A DNA stretch of 64,000 nucleotides from Marivirga salinae (GCF_030503855.1 NZ_CP129971.1:3286001-3350000); one strand, 5' to 3'. Shown: positions 41,033-50,153, numbered from the stretch's first letter. The notes: generated by a model from the letters alone, not told the origin. Program-made: numbers and translations.

Positions 41033-41743
41033 ATGTCATTTGAAAATAAAAATATATTAATAATTGGAGCTAGTTCTGGTATTGGATTAAGCTTAGCTAA
41101 AAACCTTCAAGAAAAAGGTGCCAATCTAATTTTAGCATCAAGAAACAAACCTAATTTATCAGGTGATTTTCAATATATTAAATTAGATGTTTTGGATATG
41201 AAGGATGAATTGAAAGAATTGCCTGAGACACTTCACGGATTAGTATATTGCCCTGGAAGTATAAATCTTAAGCCTTTCCAAAGTATTAAAGAAAACGATT
41301 ATATCAATGATTTTAGATTGAATACGGTCGGGGCAGCAATGGTAATTCAGCAATCATTAAAAGCCTTAAAAAGTGCCAAAGGTGCAAGTATAGTTTTATT
41401 TAGCACTGTTGCCGCTAACACAGGATTATCCTTCCATGCTTCCATTGCATCAGCTAAAGGCGCTTTACAAGGCTTTGGCTTAAGCTTGGCAGCTGAATTG
41501 GCTTCTAAGCAAATAAGAGTAAATATGGTAGCTCCGAGTTTAACGGACACACCTTTAGCTGAAAACTTATTATCCTCTGACGATAAAAAAGAAGCTTCTA
41601 ATAAAAGGCATCCTATTGGGAGATATGGAAAGGCTGAAGATATCTCGAATGCGGCAAGCTTCTTATTAGATAATGAAAACAGTTGGATTACAGGGCAAAT
41701 ATTGGGTGTTGATGGCGGAATGGAGCGAATAAGAAATATTTAA
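41033..41743 (+). CDS. Short-chain dehydrogenase/reductase-like protein with substituted catalytic tyrosine
   Basis: The 236-residue protein has a Rossmann fold with the cofactor motif GASSGIGLSLA at residues 12-22, a serine in VLFSTVAAN, and the ending WITGQILGVDGGM. In place of the YxxxK active site it has HASIASAKGALQGF, where the position four before lysine is isoleucine. I recall SDR relatives with the same IAxAK wording and an APSLTDTPLA stretch, as here, so this may be a real subfamily. NAD(P)H reduction by the usual mechanism is doubtful. It stands alone; closeness to the pterin genes suggests but does not prove a link. Confidence 0.8.
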   Translation: MSFENKNILIIGASSGIGLSLAKNLQEKGANLILASRNKPNLSGDFQYIKLDVLDMKDELKELPETLHGLVYCPGSINLKPFQSIKENDYINDFRLNTVGAAMVIQQSLKALKSAKGASIVLFSTVAANTGLSFHASIASAKGALQGFGLSLAAELASKQIRVNMVAPSLTDTPLAENLLSSDDKKEASNKRHPIGRYGKAEDISNAASFLLDNENSWITGQILGVDGGMERIRNI

Positions 41744-41769
41744 TTTCTTGAAAACAATTGATTGAATTA

Positions 41770-41796
41770 TATGTTTAAAACATAACTTTTTTTTTT
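41770..41796 (+). terminator. Weak terminator after the SDR gene
   Basis: TATGTTT and AAACATA form a seven-base stem around one base, followed two bases later by a run of ten T. The stem is AT-only, so efficiency is uncertain. Confidence 0.5.
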
Positions 41797-41839
41797 AAAA
41801 AGCATATTAATTTTTTCTAACAAACAGATTTTTAAAATT

Positions 41840-42280
41840 ATGAGTAACGAATCAGAAACATTAAAAGATAATTTGGTTTTACACCATAAAGGTTCCCATG
41901 CAAAAATATCCTTTGTAGAGGGTAAACCAGTTGCAATAGTTGAAGCAACAAGTACATACATACCGATTGAAGAATTTAAAAGCATTTTTAATGAAATTGG
42001 TAAATTGGTTGGTTCAAAAAAAATCACCAAACTAATATTTGACAAAAGAAAATTAACAGTTTTTCATCAGCCTTCTATGGAATGGTATTTTACTGAATGG
42101 AAAGAGCAAATGTGGCACAAAGGATTGAAAACACATAGAAAAATTTTACCTGACAATAAAGTATTTCAGCAAAGTGTGAAAATAGGAAGAGAAAAAATTA
42201 AAGAAGATCATCCTAATTTAAAATTCAATGAAATGGATATTCAATATAAGGATACTTTGCAGGAAGCAATTGATAATTAA
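41840..42280 (+). CDS. Hypothetical SpoIIAA/STAS-like protein
   Basis: The 146-residue protein has an alternating alpha/beta pattern: a strand pair (HAKISFVEG, PVAIVEATS), a helix (EEFKSIFNEIGKLVG), the strand KLIFDKRKL, a helix with WYFTEWKEQMW, and a C-terminal tail with HRKILPDNKVF. This resembles the SpoIIAA-like (STAS-type) proteins common in Bacteroidota, but I cannot name a family. It is 8 bp upstream of the first of two coiled-coil genes, so a functional link is likely. The serine phosphorylated in anti-sigma antagonists is not evident. Confidence 0.6.
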   Translation: MSNESETLKDNLVLHHKGSHAKISFVEGKPVAIVEATSTYIPIEEFKSIFNEIGKLVGSKKITKLIFDKRKLTVFHQPSMEWYFTEWKEQMWHKGLKTHRKILPDNKVFQQSVKIGREKIKEDHPNLKFNEMDIQYKDTLQEAIDN

Positions 42281-42288
42281 TATTTTTT

Positions 42289-42537
42289 ATGGCGAAAAAT
42301 ACTGTTGAAGAATTACAATTAGAGCTAGAGAAGTCTAACAATGAAATAAAACTTCTTAAGTCAAGGTATGAAAATCAAGTTGGCGAGTTAAAGAAAGAAG
42401 TTTCTTATTTGAAAGAACAATTAATGGCTCAACAAGACATGCTCAAAATGGCAGTAGAATATGCTAATAAGCTAGGTAAAGAATTGAAAGGCTTAAAAAA
42501 GAGAATAGATTCAGGTAATTTTCAGAGTATACATTAA
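42289..42537 (+). CDS. Small coiled-coil protein, first of a sister pair
   Basis: The 82-residue protein is a single predicted coiled coil (about 5-75), rich in Lys, Glu and Leu, with no membrane segment or signal. Its central part (SRYENQVGELKKEVSYLKEQ, then LMAQQDML) matches the next gene's product in order and spacing. It probably forms a homo- or hetero-oligomeric rod in the cytoplasm. Function unknown. It is co-directional with the SpoIIAA-like gene 8 bp upstream. Confidence 0.65.
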   Translation: MAKNTVEELQLELEKSNNEIKLLKSRYENQVGELKKEVSYLKEQLMAQQDMLKMAVEYANKLGKELKGLKKRIDSGNFQSIH

Positions 42538-42601
42538 TCCATTATATAATTGAACAATTAACTTATTCAAACAATTCTGATGAACAATTTATTCTTTATG
42601 T

Positions 42602-42865
42602 ATGGGTAAAATTCCAGAATCTTATTACTTCTACAAAGATCAACTTCGAAGAGCAAAAGAAGAGAAAGAAAAGCTTAAAAAAGAGTATGAATCAAAGATT
42701 AATGGTTTAAATGATGAGATTTCATTTTTGAAAGAAAAGATACAAGCTCAGCATACAATGATAGAGCAATCTATAGAAAATGTAATGAGATTAGAACAAC
42801 AGTTAAAATCTTTTGATTTGGAAATCTCAAAAGGTAACTCAGAAGATAAAGATAATACGGATTGA
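42602..42865 (+). CDS. Small coiled-coil protein, second of a sister pair
   Basis: The 87-residue protein is also one coiled coil, with KKEYESKINGLNDEISFLKE and KIQAQHTMIEQ aligned to the preceding protein. A more acidic tail (NSEDKDNTD) is added. The two genes are tandem duplicates that have diverged, separated by 64 bp. A terminator follows about 120 bp downstream, shared with hflC. Confidence 0.65.
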   Translation: MGKIPESYYFYKDQLRRAKEEKEKLKKEYESKINGLNDEISFLKEKIQAQHTMIEQSIENVMRLEQQLKSFDLEISKGNSEDKDNTD

Positions 42866-42986
42866 TCAGTAGTTTCAATTAATTACTGAAGAATTTATTT
42901 GCCTTAGATGCTTTTTTTGTAATCATTAGAGAAGTATAAAAGTGCAATTTTTTAGTTGAAATTATGATATCATAAAACAACCGCAA

Positions 42987-43021
42987 AAAAATAGCATTGA
43001 GATTTTCTCAATGCTATTTTT
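42987..43021. terminator. Bidirectional intrinsic terminator
   Basis: A perfect 15-bp stem (42987-43001, 43007-43021, arm AAAAATAGCATTGAG) with a five-base loop and flanking A- and T-runs lies between the coiled-coil gene and the convergent hflC. Confidence 0.88.
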
Positions 43022-43049
43022 AATTTTAAAAAGATAAATTAATAAATAT

Positions 43050-43991
43050 TTAATTCATCGATTTCAAATATTTATACAAATCACTGTCGGTAGATAAAAT
43101 TACAGTAGTCTCATTATTAAAGGTCTTTTGGAAAGTTTCCATAGATTTTAAGAAAGAGTACAATTCTCTTGAAGCATTATTCTTATTGTATGCATTGGCA
43201 TAAATAGCAGCAGCTTCAGCATCTGCTTTACCTTTTATCTGTTCAGCCACTTTAAAAGCCTCAGATTGAATAGATTTAAGTTCTCTTTCCTTCTCACCAT
43301 TAATTCGAGAAGCTTCTCCCTGTCCTTCTGAACGGAATTTGTCAGCAATTCTGAAACGCTCACTTTTCATTCTCTCATAAACCTGAGTTCTAACTTCCTC
43401 TACGTAATTGATTCTTTTAAAACGGAAATCTAAAATTTCAATTCCCAAATCTTGAGTTTGAAGATTAGCAGATTTTTGGATGTATTCTTGAATACTATCC
43501 CGTCCAACATTGATTTGGACTAAACTATCTTCTACAATTTCGCTAATTGCCCCACTAGAGATTGGCGTTCTATTACTAGTTCTTACCGCTTCTTCTAAAT
43601 AATTGTTCGCAATGAAATCACGAGTTTCACCATCTAAAATATCATCCAAACGAGATTGAGCACCACGCTCATTAGTCAAACGTTTGAAAAATTGAAGTGG
43701 GTCAGTGATTTGCCAACGAGCATAAGTATCTACAAAAATAAATTTCTTATCCTTGGTTGGCACTTGGTTAGGATCACCATCCCATTCTAAATATCTCTTA
43801 TCAAAGAAGTTTGCAGTTTGAATAAAAGGAACCTTAAAATGAATTCCCGCATCTTTTACTGCCTCTCCAACGGGCTTACCAAATTGCGTGATGATTACCT
43901 GTTCCGATTCCTTTACAACATATGTACTCTGAGCAATTACAATTAAAGCAACTACTACTATAACTAATATGGTTATTAATGATTTTTTCAT
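43050..43991 (-). CDS. hflC: SPFH membrane protein HflC
   Basis: The 313-residue protein has an N-terminal membrane helix (about 4-24), the SPFH domain (VIITQFGKPVGEAVKDAGIHFKVP, DTYARWQITDP, VYERMKSERFRIADKFRSEGQGEA) and a coiled C-terminus. With HflK it forms the large cage that surrounds FtsH and limits its proteolysis in E. coli. It follows hflK with a 27-bp gap in the same direction. Confidence 0.9.
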   Translation of the reverse strand: MKKSLITILVIVVVALIVIAQSTYVVKESEQVIITQFGKPVGEAVKDAGIHFKVPFIQTANFFDKRYLEWDGDPNQVPTKDKKFIFVDTYARWQITDPLQFFKRLTNERGAQSRLDDILDGETRDFIANNYLEEAVRTSNRTPISSGAISEIVEDSLVQINVGRDSIQEYIQKSANLQTQDLGIEILDFRFKRINYVEEVRTQVYERMKSERFRIADKFRSEGQGEASRINGEKERELKSIQSEAFKVAEQIKGKADAEAAAIYANAYNKNNASRELYSFLKSMETFQKTFNNETTVILSTDSDLYKYLKSMN

Positions 43992-44018
43992 ATCTAATAT
44001 TTCAATATTTTAAAATGA

Positions 44019-45008
44019 TCACTGATTAACAGCTTTACCTGATTGTGTAGCCATATTTAATAATGGCAATACATTCCCTCCTTTTTCATCAGTAATGATT
44101 TTTTCACCTAGTTTAGGCACTACTTCCTGCATAGTTTCTAGATAAAGTCTAGTTTTAGTAACTCCAGGAGCCTTAATATACTCAGTATACAACTCGTTAA
44201 ATCTAGCAACTTCACCTTGAGAATTATTTACCCTTTCGGTTGCGTAACCTTCTGCTTTTTGGATAGTTTCTTCTGCTTGTCCTCTAGCTTTCGGGATTAC
44301 TTTATTGTATTCCGATTTAGCTTGATTAATCAACGTTTCTTTTTCTTGCTGTGCTTCGTTAACGGCATTGAAAGCTCCTCTAACTGGTTCAGGTGGTGTC
44401 ACATCTTGTAAAACCACTTGTTCAACTCTTATCCCTAATTCATAATCATTAGAAATCTCTTGAATCAATACTTTCAATTTTCCAGCTATTTCTGCTCTAC
44501 CAACTGTAAGTACTTCATTTACCGTTCTATCTCCAACAATTTGCCTCATTCCAGACTCAGAAATATCTCTTAAAGTATTCTCAGGATCTCTTACTTTAAA
44601 AAGAAAATTGTATGGGTTATCAATTCTATATTGAACTACCCATTCCACATCAGCTAAGTTTAGATCACCAGTTAACATTAAGGATTCTCCCTCAGCTCCT
44701 CTTTTGGTAAAAGTAGATTGAATTCCAGCACTAGTTGTTCTAAAACCAAATTCTTGTTTTTGCTGACGCTCAACAGGAACTTTAGTTACTGATTCTACAA
44801 AAGGAATCTTGAAATTTAATCCTGATTCTAGGGTTCTATTGTATGCTCCCATTCGAGTTACAACCCCAACCTCTTCTGCTCCTACTTGAAAGAAAGTACT
44901 GATAACAGCTGCTAAAACCACTACCACTACCACGATCAAGCGTATGTTTTTTACTATTTTTTGAAAGGACTCTTTTGCTTTGTCACCATCAAATTCGAAT
45001 TCTGCCAT
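44019..45008 (-). CDS. hflK: SPFH membrane protein HflK
   Basis: The 329-residue protein has a membrane helix (about 23-42) after a short cytoplasmic start and then the SPFH domain. Recognisable parts are VGAEEVGVVTRMGAYNRTLE, NFKIPFVESVTKVPVERQQK, WVVQYRIDNPYNFLFKVRDP and LQDVTPPEPVRGAFNAVNEAQQEK. An alanine/glutamate-rich coiled coil and a C-terminal domain follow. It is the first gene of the hflK-hflC pair. The glycine/proline-rich N-terminus of enterobacterial HflK is absent, as usual outside that group. Confidence 0.9.
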   Translation of the reverse strand: MAEFEFDGDKAKESFQKIVKNIRLIVVVVVVLAAVISTFFQVGAEEVGVVTRMGAYNRTLESGLNFKIPFVESVTKVPVERQQKQEFGFRTTSAGIQSTFTKRGAEGESLMLTGDLNLADVEWVVQYRIDNPYNFLFKVRDPENTLRDISESGMRQIVGDRTVNEVLTVGRAEIAGKLKVLIQEISNDYELGIRVEQVVLQDVTPPEPVRGAFNAVNEAQQEKETLINQAKSEYNKVIPKARGQAEETIQKAEGYATERVNNSQGEVARFNELYTEYIKAPGVTKTRLYLETMQEVVPKLGEKIITDEKGGNVLPLLNMATQSGKAVNQ

Positions 45009-45083
45009 AAATATGCTTTTTATTGGTTAATTGTTTTGACTATATAATCTTAATTTATTCATTCGTAATTTTCAAATTCGTAA

Positions 45084-46553
45084 TTATTCACCCCATTTCC
45101 ATTCATTTCCTAATTCTAGTTCCTCTTTCAAACCTTGGTCGATTAAGTATTCTTTGGTTTGTTCAAAATCTAATTTTTTAGCAGGAATTTCCTTTAAATT
45201 AGCTAATTCCCAAAGGAACATGGCTCCTAAACGGACAGTATTTTCAAGATGTTCTTCATTTACCAAATCAAAATCATCTCCATTAGAGTGATAATAACTA
45301 TAGACCTTTTTTTCTAAATTACCTACCAGCCCCACTACTGGGATTCCTTCCATCATAAATGATTGATGATCACTATGTAATCCTGCCTTATTGGCATTTG
45401 TGTTTTCAAAACTTGAATCAACAGCTTGTATTTTTGTACCGATTTCATCAAAAACCGGAACCATCTCTTTTCTTCCAGTAGCATTAAAGCCTTTTGGATT
45501 TCCGCTCATATCGATATTCATCATATAGGCAACATTTCCTAATTCTCCTTCATCTGCCAACATCTTTACCATTTCCTTAGAACCCAGCAATCCTTGCTCC
45601 TCTCCCATAAACATTACAAACTTAATATTTCTCTTAGGTTGTAAATCAAGTGCTTTATAAGTTCTGGCAATATCAAGTATAGCGGCAATTCCAATTCCAT
45701 TATCAATCGCTCCAGTTGATAGGTCCCAACTATCTAAATGTCCACCAATGATGATATTTTCATCTGTATTTTCCTTTGCCGGAAGAGTCGCAATTACATT
45801 TCTGGACTTAATCATCTCACTTGTATTACTCATTTGAATATGAGCAGAAATTTCTTCACCATTATTCAATTGCTCCTTTAATTCCATCCCTTTTTCATAG
45901 CTAATACAAATAGCAGGAATATCTATTAAACTACCTGTTACAGAGGCAGTTCCTGTTAATAATACTCCACCAGGAACTTGATTTGTAATAATGATGCCTT
46001 TAGCACCATATTCAATCGCCAAAGCTGTTTTTTCAGAACGATGGATATTTTTCAATCCTTCAGGACTTTCATCTAAAATTCCGATATATACTAATGCGAT
46101 TTTACCTTTAACTTCATTTTTTAGGCTATCAAAATCAGCTCTTAATCCATTGCCTACATCTATCACTTCATGCTCCACATCAGCGGAAACTGGAGAATGG
46201 CCCAAAGAAACTACTGCTTCTACTTCTTCATTATTAAATTCAAGTCTAACTGAATCACGAGCCCAAGCTTCCACTTCAAATTCATGATATTCAACATCTT
46301 CATATCCGTAAGATTTCAAAAGTTCATAAGTATATTCCTCCGCCTCAGCTCCATTTTCTGAGCCAGTCAAACGGTGGCCTATGTCGGAAGTGATTTTTTC
46401 AAGATTTGAATAGGCTTTACTATTATCTTGAACTTCTTGATTTATCGACTTTAAAACATTCTGTTCTTCTTTTTGATTAGGATTACATGATAAAAGAAGG
46501 AAAAGCGGTAGGCTAAAAACTAGCTGTTTTATGTTTTTATGTGTATTTTTCAT
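45084..46553 (-). CDS. Exported M28 family zinc aminopeptidase with PA domain
   Basis: The 489-residue lipoprotein (lipobox FLLLSC, Cys23) has an inserted protease-associated domain (about 120-240). The M28 core shows a full set of zinc ligands: His272 and Asp284 in GGHLDSW and GAIDNGIG, Glu318-Glu319 in MGEEQG, Asp348 in NIDMSG, and His422 in YYHSNGDD. It likely trims peptides in the periplasm or at the surface. The start gives a typical signal sequence. It is divergent from the deaminase gene. Confidence 0.9.
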   Translation of the reverse strand: MKNTHKNIKQLVFSLPLFLLLSCNPNQKEEQNVLKSINQEVQDNSKAYSNLEKITSDIGHRLTGSENGAEAEEYTYELLKSYGYEDVEYHEFEVEAWARDSVRLEFNNEEVEAVVSLGHSPVSADVEHEVIDVGNGLRADFDSLKNEVKGKIALVYIGILDESPEGLKNIHRSEKTALAIEYGAKGIIITNQVPGGVLLTGTASVTGSLIDIPAICISYEKGMELKEQLNNGEEISAHIQMSNTSEMIKSRNVIATLPAKENTDENIIIGGHLDSWDLSTGAIDNGIGIAAILDIARTYKALDLQPKRNIKFVMFMGEEQGLLGSKEMVKMLADEGELGNVAYMMNIDMSGNPKGFNATGRKEMVPVFDEIGTKIQAVDSSFENTNANKAGLHSDHQSFMMEGIPVVGLVGNLEKKVYSYYHSNGDDFDLVNEEHLENTVRLGAMFLWELANLKEIPAKKLDFEQTKEYLIDQGLKEELELGNEWKWGE

Positions 46554-46633
46554 TCATATTTTATTTGAAAATTGAAGTTAAGCAAATCTTAGCACAATAT
46601 TGAAATTCTAATGCACCGTAAATAAAAAAGCCT

Positions 46634-47050
46634 ATGAATATTGAATTTTGGATGAAAATGGCTATTGATTTAGCAAAAGAAAGTAAAACTCCTTTTGGTG
46701 CTGTATTAGTGGATCCTGAGGGACAGCATGTAAGTGGCTACAATACTACTATCTTGGATGGCGCAGTTGCACATGCTGAAATTAACTGTATCAATAAAAT
46801 CAAGCAATTAGATCATGATAGAGCGGAAGAATTGACTTTAATCACTACAGTTGAACCTTGTCCTATGTGTATGTCAGCTATAATATGGGCTGGTATTGGA
46901 GAAGTCATTTACGGTTGTGATATTCCCACTGCCGCAAAATATGGCAATCAAATTAATATAAGAGCAAAAGAAGTAGCGGCTGAATCATGGTATGCTCCTA
47001 TTATAAATGGTGGAATTTTAGAAAAAGAATGTGAGAAATTATTTAAATAG
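46634..47050 (+). CDS. Cytidine/guanine-type nucleoside deaminase
   Basis: The 138-residue zinc enzyme has HAEINC (His47, Glu49) and PCPMC (Cys76, Cys79), the standard deaminase site, followed by IIWAGIGEVIYGCD. Length and the RAKEVAAESW segment near the C-terminus resemble guanine deaminases and related nucleoside deaminases more than the tRNA adenosine deaminase TadA. The substrate is not certain. Its last eight bases overlap the 3' end of the convergent gene. Confidence 0.82.
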   Translation: MNIEFWMKMAIDLAKESKTPFGAVLVDPEGQHVSGYNTTILDGAVAHAEINCINKIKQLDHDRAEELTLITTVEPCPMCMSAIIWAGIGEVIYGCDIPTAAKYGNQINIRAKEVAAESWYAPIINGGILEKECEKLFK

Positions 47051-47660
47051 ATAATGATTTAAGATAATTTCTAAATTCTAAAAATTCTTCTAATTGATGT
47101 TCTGGTATTTTATGGAGTTGCATTTGCTCGAAATAATCATAAAAAACAGCTTCGGTTATCTTTTCTCCTTCTAAAAATCTCAAAAGATAACTCCTCTGAC
47201 ATAGCTTAAACAAATTGGGTGGCTTTTGAATACTATTATAAATTACATTAATTAAATGATTTGAAAGTCTGCTCAATTCGCATAATTCATCTAACCAATT
47301 AAAGCCTGTCTTTACCAGAGCATTTTCTATTTCAGCTAGTATTTTTGAAAGTTCAATTTCATTGTGAATGAAACCTCTTTTTGAGATCTGTGAAGAGATT
47401 TGAGAAAGGCTTTCCCAATAACTCAAACTTAACTTACCTGATTCTTGATTATAAAAGCGAAAAATATATTCTTCTACCTTATCAACTTTAATGGCTAATT
47501 TGACTTCCAACATAAAGCCATCTTCATATGGTGTGATATTCAACACCACCATTTTACTTCCGCTTTCGAATGGATGATGAAAGGCATCAAATCCTTCAAT
47601 TTTGAAATATTGAAAGTCATTTAAAAAATCTTCTAAATTTTGAATGACTTTCGTTTTCAT
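47043..47660 (-). CDS. Hypothetical helical protein coupled to the YheT-like hydrolase gene
   Basis: The 205-residue protein has a beta-rich N-terminal half (MVVLNITPYEDGFMLEVKLAI, VEEYIFRFYN) and a helical second half. I recognise no family or catalytic motif. Its ATG overlaps the stop of the upstream hydrolase gene by one base (TAATG), so the two are co-expressed. No signal peptide or membrane segment is visible. Confidence 0.6.
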   Translation of the reverse strand: MKTKVIQNLEDFLNDFQYFKIEGFDAFHHPFESGSKMVVLNITPYEDGFMLEVKLAIKVDKVEEYIFRFYNQESGKLSLSYWESLSQISSQISKRGFIHNEIELSKILAEIENALVKTGFNWLDELCELSRLSNHLINVIYNSIQKPPNLFKLCQRSYLLRFLEGEKITEAVFYDYFEQMQLHKIPEHQLEEFLEFRNYLKSLSI

Positions 47661-48631
47661 TATGATTTATTTAAAATTTCACTAAAAAAAGAAAATGCTC
47701 TTTCCTCTGCATAAGTATAAGTTTTTCCTTTTTGTAAAAAGCCTACATGTCCACCACGTTGAGTTAATTCCAATACAATATTTTGATTTCGCTCAGCTTC
47801 TGACTCCGGATAACAATCACCCGTTAGCATTGGGTCGTTTAACGCATTTAAAATTAAAGTGGGGATATTAATATTTTTTAAATGAGGATAACATTGAACA
47901 CTATCATAAAAATCTTGAGCATCTTTATATCCAAATATTTTTGCACTGTAATGTGTGTCAAATTCATGAAAATCAGAAAAGCTTTGCCATGGTTTCACTT
48001 CTATCAAACCTGGATATTGCTCCTCCTTCTCTCTTAATTTGATATCGAGTTTACGCATGAAGCGATTCTGGTAAAATTTATTTTTCTTCAGAGCCAACAT
48101 TCGCGAACTGCTTGATAAATTACAAGGAACACTTACTGCCATCGCTCCTTTTATCTCAGGATATAAGTTATCCCCATTTTCACCTACATATTTCAAAGTT
48201 AAGCTTCCTCCCATGCTGAAGCCGACCATAACTATTTCTTTATAGCCTTCTTTAAGAGCTTTAGAAACTACTTCTTCAACATCTTGTGTAAACCCATGAT
48301 GATATAAAAATTCTCTGCGGTTTATTTCACCACTGCAACTCCGGCAATTCCAAGCCAATACATCCCAATTATTTTGACTAAACAATTTAGCTATGCCCAA
48401 AATATAAGGTCGATCTGCACTGCCTTCCAATCCATGAGAGGCAATAATTAGTCTGGAATTATTGTTTTTCACCCAATCAATATCCAAAAAATCACCATCC
48501 TTTGTTTCAATTCTTTCACGCTCATATTGAACACCTTTAACCTTTCTTAATGCACTAGGAAATATGGTTTCCATATGCTGATTAAATAAATAAAAGGGTG
48601 GTTTATATTGATTATTTCTAATTATTGGCAT
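47660..48631 (-). CDS. YheT-family alpha/beta hydrolase
   Basis: With the ATG at 48631 (an upstream TTG at 48649 would add six residues) the protein has 323 residues. It begins with a PPFYLFNQHMETIFPSALR-like stretch typical of the YheT/ABHD family, then LIIASHGLEGSADRPY (oxyanion region), NCRSCSGEINR, and the nucleophile elbow GFSMGG with Ser139. The acid is likely in LNALNDPML, and the late His in GGHVGF completes the triad. Substrates are probably lipids or esters, unknown here. It overlaps the next gene by one base. Confidence 0.85.
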   Translation of the reverse strand: MPIIRNNQYKPPFYLFNQHMETIFPSALRKVKGVQYERERIETKDGDFLDIDWVKNNNSRLIIASHGLEGSADRPYILGIAKLFSQNNWDVLAWNCRSCSGEINRREFLYHHGFTQDVEEVVSKALKEGYKEIVMVGFSMGGSLTLKYVGENGDNLYPEIKGAMAVSVPCNLSSSSRMLALKKNKFYQNRFMRKLDIKLREKEEQYPGLIEVKPWQSFSDFHEFDTHYSAKIFGYKDAQDFYDSVQCYPHLKNINIPTLILNALNDPMLTGDCYPESEAERNQNIVLELTQRGGHVGFLQKGKTYTYAEERAFSFFSEILNKS

Positions 48632-48693
48632 TATAATTTCTTTAAACAAAGCCGAAGATAATAAACACTTTCATGGGCTTCATTAAAAAGCAT

Positions 48694-48720
48694 AAAAAAA
48701 CCCGTTTGTTTCCAATCGGG
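48694..48720 (-). terminator. Intrinsic terminator after the STAS-like gene
   Basis: Read on the minus strand, CCCGATTG and CAAACGGG pair with one mismatch around a four-base loop and are followed by seven T residues. Confidence 0.6.
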
Positions 48721-48752
48721 CAGTTAATATATTTTGCAAAGCTTTTTAGGTT

Positions 48753-49145
48753 TTAAGCGGTAGCTGATTGCTTTGAAGTACTCATTTCATATTCATACAA
48801 CCACTCCTGTCCAGCTTCTACTGAGTCAAATAATTTCATTTTTCTGCCAGTTGCTGCAATTATTGAATTTAAAATCAAAGTTGATAATTTACTTAGTCCG
48901 CAAACAACAGTTGCTTTTGATTTAGGATTATTCTTTTTTACCGTTTCTTTAATCTTGGACAAAAGTTCTTTGTTAAATCTTGCATCAGTAGCATTAACAC
49001 ATGACAAAACCGATTTATCTGGAAACTCTGCTACCAATTTTTGAACTGCATCAAAAGTAGGAATAGCTTCTCCACCATTTGTATTTTCTATATCGGTATA
49101 AACCATTTTAACCCCTTTGTAATTAATAACTTTGCAATACGACAT
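48753..49145 (-). CDS. SpoIIAA/STAS-like small protein
   Basis: The 130-residue protein alternates strands and helices: INYKGVKMVYTDIEN, SVLSCVNATDA, SKATVVCGLSKLSTLILNSIIAATGRKMKLFDSVEAGQEWL split over the second half. The last part (TGRKMKLFDSxEAxxWL) is the common ending of SpoIIAA-like proteins in Bacteroidota. It may act in signalling as an anti-sigma antagonist relative, without proof. It stands alone with its own terminator. Confidence 0.62.
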   Translation of the reverse strand: MSYCKVINYKGVKMVYTDIENTNGGEAIPTFDAVQKLVAEFPDKSVLSCVNATDARFNKELLSKIKETVKKNNPKSKATVVCGLSKLSTLILNSIIAATGRKMKLFDSVEAGQEWLYEYEMSTSKQSATA

Positions 49146-49384
49146 AATTAAATTAATTTTATATTTTTTATCACTTATTTAATTCAATCAAATTAAGTGA
49201 TTTTTTCACTTTTTAGGAAATTTTCAAATAAAAGGATTGAAGAAATTCTATTATTTTAGACAAAACACCTAAATATTAGGATAAAACTTACCTATATGGT
49301 AATGACAAATAAATCTTGAAATTGTTTTAAAAAAATGGAATTGAAAAAACTTCCTAGGAAAACACCTTCACACCTAATCTCAAA

Positions 49385-50062
49385 CTAATTACTCTCAGTA
49401 TGATTGCAAATAACTTCGGTGCTTGTACTGCCACTACCTAGGCAATTTGGACAGTATGTATATAATTCCTTTTCTCCTTCACATACAGGGCATTCGTTTA
49501 TCCCCTTTCCTTCACATTGATGACATGTTTTATAACTTCTATTGCCCATAGCCCCTAATTGAATCAGTACGCCATCACCACTACATGCCGTGCAACCTAC
49601 TTTTCCTTTAGCTTCACAATAGTCACATTTTTTAAGCAATTGTTTTTCACCGTTGCAAGTTACACATGTTTCCAATCTGTAACCACTCAAATCGCAATAT
49701 TGGCAAGACAAACTTTTATTAAGTTGAAGTTCCAATAGCTCTTTAAGTTCTTCGGCATTTTCATAATAGGTGCCAGCTTTACCCATTATTTCAAAATATT
49801 TATCCAAAAAGCTTTGACTATTTTGGTATTGCCCGATCTCATATAATGTTTTTGAAAACAAATAGGGCATCTCTGAAGGTAATTTCACACCTAATTTTAA
49901 GATTTTACGAAATTGTGTATTGGCACTTTCATAATCGCCTTTTTGCATAGCGACTTGAGCATTTTCATAATAGAAATTTAGCGTTTCTTTCTGAGCTTGG
50001 GCAAAAGAAGTTTCTAAATTGAACAGAAAAAAAGATACTAGAACTAGAAAAATATATCTCAT
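49385..50062 (-). CDS. Exported TPR and CxxC-rich (DnaJ zinc-finger-like) protein
   Basis: The 225-residue protein has a signal peptide (ending near SFAQ), two TPR-like helix pairs (about 25-110), and then seven CxxC motifs from CQYC near 120 to CPNC near 210. Several are followed by glycine pairs as in the DnaJ central zinc finger (CEAKGKVGCTACSGDG, CHQCEGKGINECPVCEG). A zinc-binding rubredoxin-like knuckle series outside the cytoplasm is unusual, because the DnaJ finger is cytoplasmic. It could guide folding or hold metal or redox cysteines. No operon partner is evident. Confidence 0.7.
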   Translation of the reverse strand: MRYIFLVLVSFFLFNLETSFAQAQKETLNFYYENAQVAMQKGDYESANTQFRKILKLGVKLPSEMPYLFSKTLYEIGQYQNSQSFLDKYFEIMGKAGTYYENAEELKELLELQLNKSLSCQYCDLSGYRLETCVTCNGEKQLLKKCDYCEAKGKVGCTACSGDGVLIQLGAMGNRSYKTCHQCEGKGINECPVCEGEKELYTYCPNCLGSGSTSTEVICNHTESN

Positions 50063-50153
50063 TATAAAATCAACAATAAATTAATTGGAATAGGATTTAC
50101 TAACTAAGAATAAACGCACAAATCTAATAAAGATTCCTGAAATCCTAGAAATA

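Noticed and set aside
48631..48649. TTG start of the YheT-like hydrolase at 48649
   Set aside because: The ATG six codons further in aligns better with the expected N-terminus and avoids a rare start codon.
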